DNA from: Spartobacteria bacterium
GTDB taxonomy: Bacteria > Verrucomicrobiota > Verrucomicrobiia > Chthoniobacterales > UBA10450
Assembly: GCA_021324035.1 (NCBI GenBank)
Contig: JAJPJU010000011.1
Span: 1-6,305 of the forward strand
DNA: 6,305 nt
Direction of reading: 5' to 3'
Under the pieces are notes generated by a model, which was given only the letters and a program-made list of their open reading frames with translations, made no database searches and had not been told where the DNA came from. How positions within the stretch are numbered: the first letter of the stretch is position 1; every line of letters begins with the position of its first letter. Below, piece by piece: positions 1 through 5,315 of this stretch. Position numbers and translations under genes: made by a program.

Positions 1-159
1 AAAGCGCCCAAGGCTGCGCCGGTTAAGGTCGGTGAAGAAATCGTGGCTCGCGCTGAACCGGTGAATCAGGGCGATATCAACGCGACCCGCGATTGGATCC
101 GGAATTCCAACCCGACTCCGGAACAAATCGATCAGCGCGCCGACGCGGCGCCCCGCTGA
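1..159 (+). CDS. 3' end of an unidentified gene (C-terminal 52 residues)
   Basis: The first forward frame is open from the window edge to a TGA at 157-159 and encodes 52 residues. The codons look genuinely coding, with mostly G or C at third positions. The peptide starts with a Lys/Ala/Pro-rich stretch (KAPKAAPVKVGEE) and ends with a polar segment containing DWIRNSNPTPEQIDQ. There is no hydrophobic segment in the visible part. I do not recognise the family: the Ala/Pro-rich linker followed by a short charged tail would fit the end of many envelope or multi-domain proteins, and I assign no function. The gene converges on lon, and its stop codon is immediately followed by the complement of the lon stop codon with no spacer. 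The chance that this is only a shadow reading is modest, because no better frame covers this stretch. Confidence 0.65.
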   Translation, partial: KAPKAAPVKVGEEIVARAEPVNQGDINATRDWIRNSNPTPEQIDQRADAAPR

Positions 160-2640
160 CTAATCTTTTCCGCCGCCGTCGGTGCTGGTTGTTGTTTGCG
201 CGGCCGGTGCCGGAGAAACATTTTTTTCCAGGGCGACGGCCAGGACTTCGTCGACGTTCTCTACCGGAACGAATTTTATTTTCTGTTTCGCTTCCTCCGG
301 AACATCGACCAGATCTTTCTCGTTCAACTTCGGAATGATGACTGTTGAAATTCCCGCGCGCATCGCGGCCAGACTTTTTTCCTTGAGTCCGCCGATCGGC
401 AAAACCAATCCCCGCAACGTGATTTCACCTGTCATCGCGACGTCAGAGCGCACCGGTCTGTTGGTGAACAGTGACGCCAGCGCAGTGAACATCGCGATTC
501 CGGCCGACGGTCCATCTTTTGGCACCGCGCCCGCCGGAACGTGCACGTGAATGTCCATGTCCTTAAAATCTTCCGCGGTAACGCCGATTTGTCCGTTGCG
601 ACTCCGAACCAGACTCAGTGCCGCTTGCACTGATTCTTTCATCACGTTTCCAATTTGCCCGGTTAAGGTGACGTTGCCTTTGCCAGGATACCGGGTCGCC
701 TCGATGTGCAAGACCTCGCCGCCGTACGGAGTGTAAGCGAGCCCCGTCACAACGCCCGGCTGACTGGTTTTCAGTTTGCTTTCGCGCACGTAACGGGCCG
801 GGCCGAGCGTTTGGCCGACGAATTCCGTCGTGATATCGACGTGCCGACATTCACCGCGCGCACATTTCGACGCCACCGCCCGGCAAATCGCGCCGATCTG
901 CCGTTCGAGCTCGCGGACGCCGGCTTCGTGCGTGTAATCGTTAATGATTTGCCGGATTCCTTCATCCTGGAATTCGCATTGCTCGGGCTTGAGTCCGTTT
1001 TCTTCGAGTTGCCGCCGCACCAGGTACCGCTTGGCAATCTCCAGTTTTTCGCGCTCGGTGTAACCTGGCAGCGAAATCACTTCGATCCTGTCTCGCAACG
1101 GCTCGGGAACTCCATCAATGTAGTTGGCCGTGCCGATAAAAATGACCTGCGACAAATCGAACGGCACGTCGAGATAACGATCAACGAACGCATTGTTCTG
1201 GCGGGGGTCGAGCACTTCGAGCATCGCGCTCGCCGGATCGCCGCGAAAATCGGCGCCGATCTTGTCGATTTCATCCAGCATGAAAACGGGATTGCGTGTA
1301 CCCGCGCGGCGCAATTCCTGGATGATTCGACCCGGCATTGAACCGATGTAAGTCCGTCGATGGCCGCGAATTTCCGCTTCATCCCGCATGCCTCCAAGAC
1401 TGATCCGGACAAACTTCCGGCCAAGCGCGTCGGCGATTGATTGGCCAAGACTGGTTTTTCCGACGCCCGGCGGACCAAGAAAACACAGGATCGGTCCGTG
1501 GCCGTGAGGATTGAGTTTGCGCACCGCCAGATACTCAATCAACCGGCGCTTCACTTTTTCGAGATCGTAATGATCACGATCCAGAATTTGTTGGGCCTGG
1601 TCGAGATCGATGTGGTCTTCGCTCAAATTGTTCCACGGCAAATCGGCGATGATTTCGATGTAACTGACGATTACCGAATATTCCGGGCTGGCCGGCGGAA
1701 TAAAATCGAGACGCTTTAATTCGCGTTCCGCCTGCGCCATCACTTCCGGCGGCGGCTTCGCTTTTTCCAATCGCTCGCGCAGTTGCGTGACCTGTTCTTC
1801 GCTTCCGGTTTCCCCTTCCCCGAGCTCGTGCTGAATCGCTTTAATTTGGGACCGCAAATACGCGCGACGTTGCGCGTCGGAAAACTGGGACGCCACGTCC
1901 TTCTGCAATTTTTCCTGGATCTGTGCGATCTCGAGCTGCGCCGAGATATGCTTTTGAACCATGTCCACGCGTTTCGCGACGTCCATTTCCTCGAGAATTT
2001 TCTGCTTCTCCGCCACGTCGACGTTCAAGTTCGGCGCGAGGAAATCCGCCAGCTGGGCCGGTTCGGTGATGTTGAGGACCATCAACCGCGCTTGTTCCGG
2101 CGCTTCGGGCGTGAGCTCGAACAATCTCGCAGCGGAATCCCGCAAATTGCGAAACGTAGCTTCCCATTCTTTGGTCTCCGCCGGCGAACTCGATTTCAAC
2201 AAATCGACTTCCGCGCGAATGAACGGCGACGTAGCCACGACTTTGCGCAAGCTGAAGCGGTCGATCCCGCGCGCGATGATCACCACGTGATCGTCGGCCT
2301 GGCGAATCATCTTCAATACCATCGCTACCGTGCCGACAGGATAAAGATCGTCAGGCTCCGGGTCTTCCTTCGCTTCGTCCCGCTGGGTGATCAGGCCGAT
2401 CATTTTGGTCCGCGGCAAGGTGTCATCAAGTAACTCGATAGATGCCGGACGCCGCACATTCAGCGGCACGATCGTCCCTGGAAAAACCACGAACCCGCGC
2501 ACCGGCAGAATCGATAATTCCTCAGGGATCCGCGGAGTTTTGCTGTCGTCGTTGACGTCGGCAATGATCGCAGGAGTCGAAGCGTCGCCGGATTTCATTT
2601 CCAGTTCCGCCGGGTGCACGAAAATTTGTTCTTCGTTCAT
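160..2640 (-). CDS. lon: ATP-dependent protease Lon (LonA type, endopeptidase La)
   Basis: Cytoplasmic AAA+ serine protease that unfolds and degrades misfolded and regulatory proteins; 826 residues. An N-terminal LON substrate-recognition domain starts near residue 42 (LSILPVRGFVVFPG) and runs to about 235, followed by a coiled-coil-like helical region to about 310. The ATPase module has Walker A GPPGVGKTS at 389-397 (K395), Walker B VFMLDEID ending at D459 (D456, E457), sensor-1 N506, a likely arginine finger at R518 and sensor-2 GVRE near R576. The protease domain has PKDGPSAG with nucleophile S712, and catalytic K755 in GLKEK; the 43-residue Ser-Lys spacing equals that of E. coli Lon (S679/K722). 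It is longer than E. coli Lon (784): about 33 extra acidic/polar residues precede the LON domain, and a Pro/Ala/Thr/Gly-rich tail of about 20 residues ends the protein. I chose the ATG at 2638-2640, although the frame stays open to 2919, because it begins just before the domain and overlaps the hsp20 stop codon (ATGA). All catalytic residues are present, so it should be active. Confidence 0.97.
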   Translation of the reverse strand: MNEEQIFVHPAELEMKSGDASTPAIIADVNDDSKTPRIPEELSILPVRGFVVFPGTIVPLNVRRPASIELLDDTLPRTKMIGLITQRDEAKEDPEPDDLYPVGTVAMVLKMIRQADDHVVIIARGIDRFSLRKVVATSPFIRAEVDLLKSSSPAETKEWEATFRNLRDSAARLFELTPEAPEQARLMVLNITEPAQLADFLAPNLNVDVAEKQKILEEMDVAKRVDMVQKHISAQLEIAQIQEKLQKDVASQFSDAQRRAYLRSQIKAIQHELGEGETGSEEQVTQLRERLEKAKPPPEVMAQAERELKRLDFIPPASPEYSVIVSYIEIIADLPWNNLSEDHIDLDQAQQILDRDHYDLEKVKRRLIEYLAVRKLNPHGHGPILCFLGPPGVGKTSLGQSIADALGRKFVRISLGGMRDEAEIRGHRRTYIGSMPGRIIQELRRAGTRNPVFMLDEIDKIGADFRGDPASAMLEVLDPRQNNAFVDRYLDVPFDLSQVIFIGTANYIDGVPEPLRDRIEVISLPGYTEREKLEIAKRYLVRRQLEENGLKPEQCEFQDEGIRQIINDYTHEAGVRELERQIGAICRAVASKCARGECRHVDITTEFVGQTLGPARYVRESKLKTSQPGVVTGLAYTPYGGEVLHIEATRYPGKGNVTLTGQIGNVMKESVQAALSLVRSRNGQIGVTAEDFKDMDIHVHVPAGAVPKDGPSAGIAMFTALASLFTNRPVRSDVAMTGEITLRGLVLPIGGLKEKSLAAMRAGISTVIIPKLNEKDLVDVPEEAKQKIKFVPVENVDEVLAVALEKNVSPAPAAQTTTSTDGGGKD

Positions 2641-3047
2641 GACTCTTGTTTGATGGGCAGCGAGATCCAGAGTAATCCATTGCGCTGCTCCGCGCTTGCT
2701 TCGTTGATTTCCACGTCCACCGGCAAAATCACTTCGCGCTCGAACGGCCCGTAATCTATTTCCATGGCCAGCAAACGCACCGCGCGGCCTTCGGCGTGCG
2801 ACGGCTCCGGCAATTCGCGGGCTCCGCGAATCAACACCCGCTGGGAGTCGACGACCAGATCGATCTGCGATCGTTCTACTCCGGCAAGATCGACACAAAT
2901 CCGGATGTTTTTCTCGCACCGGTAGGCATTGATGGCCGGCTCCCAGGTATGAGGCGCGAACTGGAACTGCGACCGCGCCAGCTCGTAAGTGACGTCGTGC
3001 AACGCGCCGTGGAGCCAGCGCAATTTGATGCTGCCAATCGGGTCCAT
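2637..3047 (-). CDS. hsp20: Small heat-shock protein, Hsp20/alpha-crystallin family
   Basis: ATP-independent holdase chaperone, 136 residues, cytoplasmic, binding unfolding proteins before refolding or proteolysis. The alpha-crystallin domain spans about residues 35-131. It opens with WEPAINAYR (35-43), continues through the beta-strand segment CVDLAGVERSQIDL with the family's typical LxGVxxxxI pattern (51-64) and LIRGARELP (72-80), and ends with the GLLWISLP strand at 124-131, matching the G-x-L-x-I-x-L-P signature. The N-terminal arm is short (about 34 residues). Almost nothing follows the domain: the protein ends five residues after the LP (IKQES), so the usual C-terminal extension with an I-x-I/V oligomerisation motif is not visible. 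The ATG at 3045-3047 gives a normal family length, but no strong Shine-Dalgarno sequence precedes it. The TGA at 2637-2639 overlaps the lon ATG, so the two genes are almost certainly co-transcribed and translationally coupled. Family assignment is firm; the partnership with Lon is inferred from gene order. Confidence 0.93.
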   Translation of the reverse strand: MDPIGSIKLRWLHGALHDVTYELARSQFQFAPHTWEPAINAYRCEKNIRICVDLAGVERSQIDLVVDSQRVLIRGARELPEPSHAEGRAVRLLAMEIDYGPFEREVILPVDVEINEASAEQRNGLLWISLPIKQES

Positions 3048-3120
3048 TTCAACAAAACCACTCTACTCTCTATAATAGACTACGCTCAGCGCGAGCCCGT
3101 TGCGTGTCTATTCCAAAATC
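3048..3120 (-). promoter_or_regulatory. Probable promoter/leader region of the hsp20-lon operon
   Basis: The 103-bp gap upstream of hsp20 is the only obvious place for a promoter specific to hsp20-lon. It includes an AT-rich near-palindrome at 3069-3079 (TCTAT, one base, ATAGA) that reads TATTAT on the minus strand, a possible -10 element. No convincing -35 hexamer lies 16-18 bp upstream of it. TTGGAA on the minus strand (3111-3116) resembles a -35 but is 33 bp away. I see no CIRCE inverted repeat and no sigma-32-like promoter, so the mode of heat-shock control is not apparent. The call rests on position and base composition. Confidence 0.25.
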
Positions 3121-3123
3121 AGC

Positions 3124-3137
3124 AGCCGTAAGCGGCT
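3124..3137 (-). terminator. Weak stem-loop after the small membrane gene
   Basis: A perfect 5-bp GC-rich stem (AGCCG / CGGCT) with a 4-base loop lies 13 bases downstream of the small membrane-protein stop codon. On the minus strand it is followed, after five bases, by a run of four T residues. It could be a weak intrinsic terminator separating the upstream genes from hsp20-lon, but the stem is short and the T-tract is short and offset. It may equally be a chance hairpin. Confidence 0.22.
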
Positions 3138-3150
3138 CCAACCGACTTCG

Positions 3151-3457
3151 CTAGATGTCGATCTTCGTAGCGGATTGGAGCTTCTTCGAACGCACTCTCC
3201 AAATAGTCGTGACAATTAAAGCCGCGAGAAACGCTGGGATAAAACCAAACCATAAGTACAGAACGCCGCTTTCAGGATTTACCCATGGATATCTAATCGA
3301 AAATTGATCCGAGAACGTTCCCGCCCACCACGCACCGATCATCCACCAGCCGACACTTGCTGGAACACTGACTAGCAACCCGATAAAAATATGCTTTCGG
3401 CAAAAGAATCCAACAACACCGCCAACCTGCGGCGAATGATAAAATCAGTTCCGACAC
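3151..3457 (-). pseudogene. Small membrane protein gene, apparently split by a +1 frameshift
   Basis: The body of this gene lies in the frame that ends at TAG 3151-3153 and is open up to a TGA at 3445-3447. It encodes a Trp/Phe-rich membrane protein with a first hydrophobic stretch around HIFIGLLVSVPASVGWW, a short soluble loop (SDQFSIRYPWVNPESG), a second stretch around YLWFGFIPAFLAALIVTTIW, and a basic tail (RVRSKKLQ). That is the topology of a small inner-membrane protein. That frame has only a weak TTG start (3376-3378) and no ATG before the hydrophobic region. One frame over, a GTG at 3455-3457 sits 5 bases after a strong GAGGAG ribosome-binding site and encodes VSELILSFAAG. Skipping one base near 3424 joins the two into a continuous protein of about 101 residues. 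I infer an indel (a real mutation or a sequencing/assembly error), or less likely a programmed frameshift. The family is not recognised and no function is assigned. If no shift exists, the gene would be 3151-3378 from TTG, encoding 75 residues. Confidence 0.5.
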
Positions 3458-3462
3458 GAAGA

Positions 3463-3468
3463 CTCCTC
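3463..3468 (-). promoter_or_regulatory. Ribosome-binding site GAGGAG of the small membrane gene
   Basis: The minus strand reads GAGGAG here, followed by five bases (TCTTC) and a GTG. This is the best Shine-Dalgarno sequence I noticed next to any start codon in the window; hsp20, lon and the amidohydrolase all lack one this good. It decides the start of the small membrane gene in favour of GTG 3455-3457 and is the main evidence that the gene body, which lies in another frame, has been shifted. Confidence 0.5.
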
Positions 3469-3477
3469 GTTCATCTC

Positions 3478-3519
3478 ATCACTTGTCACTTGTCACTTGT
3501 CACTCGTCACTGGTCACTT
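3478..3519 (-). repeat. Heptanucleotide tandem repeat array (six units of NAGTGAY)
   Basis: Six head-to-tail 7-base units fill 42 bp. Read on the minus strand from 3519 they are AAGTGAC, CAGTGAC, GAGTGAC, AAGTGAC, AAGTGAC and AAGTGAT; only the first base and the last base vary. The first unit contains the final Lys codon (AAG) and the TGA stop of the amidohydrolase, and the rest occupies most of the 56-bp gap before the next gene. Each unit carries TGA, and because 7 is not a multiple of 3 the array places TGA twice in every minus-strand frame; the plus strand through the array is open. Short heptameric tandem repeats are known from cyanobacteria (STRRs). Whether this motif recurs elsewhere in this genome cannot be seen here. 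Confidence 0.9.
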
Positions 3520-5175
3520 CTTCTTCCCCGGTCCCCACAAGGCGCGGCCGGGTTTGGCGTCGGTGTGCTCGCCTTCCTTGATCACTTGGACGCCGTTGAC
3601 GAAAACGTGTTTCACGCCGGTTGCGTATTGATGCGGTTTATCGAACGTGGCGTGATCGGTGATCGTTTTCGGATCGAACACGACCACATCGGCAAACATT
3701 CCTTCTTTCAACATGCCGCGGTGATCGAGCTCGAGATTTTGGGCCGGTTGCGCGCTCAGGCGCCGAACCGCTTCGGGTAAGGTGAGAACTTTTTCGTCGC
3801 GGCAATATTTACCGAGTACGCGCGCGAAATTTCCGTAAGCGCGCGGATGGGGATTCGATTTCAGGAACGGACCTTCCGGCGCTTGCGACGCTTCATCGGA
3901 CCCGAACGAGATCCATGGCTTCTGCAGCTCTTTCTTCACGTTCTCTTCCGACATAATGTAGTAAATCGTTCCGACCCGGGATTCGTCTTCCAAAACGAGA
4001 TCCATCGCGGTATCAATCGGATCTTTGCCGCGCATTTTCGCGACCTCGGCGAGGGTTTTGCCGGTCAGCGGCTTCAATTTGTCCGATTTGAATGCGCAGA
4101 GAAGAATTCTGTCCGGCGAGCCGGCCCCGAGATAAAGATTTTCCCATTTGTCGCTATCGATCTGCACTTCAGTTTTGATTTTTTCACGCGCAGCCGGATC
4201 GCGCAGACGTTTGAACAATGCCTCGTATCCGCCGTCCTCGGTCCAGGGCGGGAAACAGGCATCCAGTCCGGTGCCGGCAGCGGTGTAGGTGTACATGTTC
4301 GCGCGAATTTTTAGACCATCTTTTTGCGCTTTCTCAATCCGGGCGAGGAGTTCGTCTTCTTTTGGCCAGTTCTTCTGGCCGGCAGCTTTGATGTGATAAA
4401 CCTCTGCCGGAATGTTTGCTTCTTTCGAGATCCGAATCAGTTCGTCAAGCGCCTGGAAAAGCTGATTTCCTTCGCTGCGCATGTGCGAGATGTATTTGCC
4501 TTTATATTTAGAGGCGACTTTGCAGAGCTCGATGAGCTCGTCAGTCTTGGCATAAAACGCCGGTGGATAAATCAGCGACGTCCCGATGCCCAGGGCGCCG
4601 GCTTCCATCTCCTTGCGCACCAGCTCGCGCATCTGATCCATCTCCTGAGGCGTCGGCGCGCGATCCTCAAAACCGAGCACGTAAGCGCGAATCGTCGTCG
4701 CGCCCACGAACGAAGCGACGTTGCAGGAAATTCCGCGCTTCTCCAGAAACTGCAGATATTCCGCGAGCGTGTTCCATTTGATATCATATTTGATATCGGT
4801 CTGCTGTTTCATCATGTAAGCGCGCAGTCGATCGTTCACCGGCCCCATCGATTCGCCTTCGCCCATGATTTCCGTGGTCACGCCCTGGCGAAGTTCACTT
4901 TGGGACCGCCCATCCTGGATCAGCGACTCGGTCGACCACGAAAGCATGTTGATGAATCCCGGCGCAACCGCGAGTCCGGTCGCATTCACGATCGTTTTCG
5001 CGCTGCCTTTCGAATAATCGCCAAGGCCGGCAATGCGATCGCCTTTGATTGCGACATCGACATGCTGCGCGGGCCCGCCGCTGCCATCGTAAACGTCTCC
5101 ATTGCGAATGATAACGTCGTAATCCTGGGCGAGAGCGGACGAGGCGATCAGCGAAACAATCAGCGCGGATTTCAT
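3514..5175 (-). CDS. Secreted amidohydrolase, N-acyl-D-amino-acid deacylase (D-aminoacylase) family, HxH-less variant
   Basis: This 553-residue protein begins with a signal peptide (MKSALIVSLIASSALA, cleavage probably ALA|Q at 16/17), so it likely acts outside the cytoplasm; that also supports the ATG at 5173-5175, although no clear Shine-Dalgarno precedes it. It has an amidohydrolase layout: small beta domain with DVIIRNGDVYDGSG (20-33), a TIM-barrel, and the C-terminal GMFADVVVFDPKTI (492-505) and HVFVNGVQV strands. Family marks are HMRSE (H231), VYHIKAAG (H261), FGSD (D427) and NPHPRAYGNFARVLG (441-455), as in D-aminoacylases, which hydrolyse N-acyl-D-amino acids. The classical PGFIDxHxH metal motif is replaced: PGFIN at 72-76, with L78 and W80 where the histidines belong. 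The bridging cysteine of GNCG is replaced within GEGES (105-109). The change lies in otherwise well-conserved sequence, so it looks like a subfamily trait rather than decay. The substrate is therefore uncertain. The stop codon lies inside a heptamer repeat array. Confidence 0.88.
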   Translation of the reverse strand: MKSALIVSLIASSALAQDYDVIIRNGDVYDGSGGPAQHVDVAIKGDRIAGLGDYSKGSAKTIVNATGLAVAPGFINMLSWSTESLIQDGRSQSELRQGVTTEIMGEGESMGPVNDRLRAYMMKQQTDIKYDIKWNTLAEYLQFLEKRGISCNVASFVGATTIRAYVLGFEDRAPTPQEMDQMRELVRKEMEAGALGIGTSLIYPPAFYAKTDELIELCKVASKYKGKYISHMRSEGNQLFQALDELIRISKEANIPAEVYHIKAAGQKNWPKEDELLARIEKAQKDGLKIRANMYTYTAAGTGLDACFPPWTEDGGYEALFKRLRDPAAREKIKTEVQIDSDKWENLYLGAGSPDRILLCAFKSDKLKPLTGKTLAEVAKMRGKDPIDTAMDLVLEDESRVGTIYYIMSEENVKKELQKPWISFGSDEASQAPEGPFLKSNPHPRAYGNFARVLGKYCRDEKVLTLPEAVRRLSAQPAQNLELDHRGMLKEGMFADVVVFDPKTITDHATFDKPHQYATGVKHVFVNGVQVIKEGEHTDAKPGRALWGPGKKK

Positions 5176-5218
5176 GCGCCGATTGAAAAATCGCAGTCGG
5201 ACGATGTCGATCTTAATT

Positions 5219-5241
5219 ATTTCCCAAAGAATTTGGGAAAT
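5219..5241. promoter_or_regulatory. Perfect palindrome upstream of the amidohydrolase gene (candidate operator)
   Basis: Two perfect 10-base arms, ATTTCCCAAA and TTTGGGAAAT, are separated by three bases. The palindrome lies 43-65 bp upstream of the amidohydrolase ATG, within the 140-bp gap after the alpha/beta hydrolase gene. Its position and its near-absence of GC outside the CCC/GGG core fit a dimeric regulator's operator. On the minus strand an imperfect -35/-10 pair (TTCCCA and TAAGAT, 18 bp apart) would overlap it, but each matches only four of six consensus bases. It could instead act as a hairpin ending the upstream transcript; no T-tract follows on the minus strand (AATTAAG), so I prefer the operator reading. 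Confidence 0.45.
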
Positions 5242-5315
5242 GGAGCCGTTTAGCGCACCGGCCGAAGTTCGAATTGAACCTCTCCTGACCGGCAGGATAC
5301 TTTGCGGGGTTACGG

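Noticed and set aside
93..338. An 81-codon plus-strand open frame across the left gene end and the lon end
   Set aside because: It is Arg-rich and out of frame with both the left-edge gene and lon, without a ribosome-binding site.
706..1341. A 211-codon open frame on the plus strand inside lon
   Set aside because: It lies wholly antisense to the conserved AAA+ and protease regions of lon and gives a low-complexity Arg/Phe-rich translation, typical of a shadow.
1783..2433. A 216-codon open frame on the plus strand inside lon
   Set aside because: Antisense shadow of the LON domain and linker; no start signals or family features.
2641..2919. Extension of lon to an upstream ATG, giving 919 residues
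   Set aside because: The extra 93 residues are an out-of-frame reading of hsp20, Arg/Ser/Ala-rich and unlike any Lon N-terminus; the ATGA overlap gives a natural start.
3071..3076. A perfect TATAAT on the plus strand as a forward promoter
   Set aside because: No forward gene lies downstream and no -35 element is evident; the sequence is part of a short near-palindrome in an AT-rich gap.
3478..3519. The heptamer array as a CRISPR or attachment site
   Set aside because: Units are only 7 bases with no spacers, and no integrase, Cas gene or tRNA is nearby.
3391..3780. A 129-codon plus-strand open frame starting opposite the small membrane gene
   Set aside because: It reads through the heptamer array, which lacks stops on this strand, and then antisense to the amidohydrolase; the translation has no plausible family.
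4324..5253. A 309-codon open frame on the plus strand antisense to the amidohydrolase
   Set aside because: It mirrors the minus-strand coding frame with its strong codon bias, the translation is Arg/His/Phe-rich with no family resemblance, and it runs through the intergenic palindrome.
5267..5279. Short inverted repeat GTTC-N5-GAAC after the alpha/beta hydrolase gene
   Set aside because: Four-base arms are expected by chance and no T-tract follows, so it does not support a terminator or operator call.
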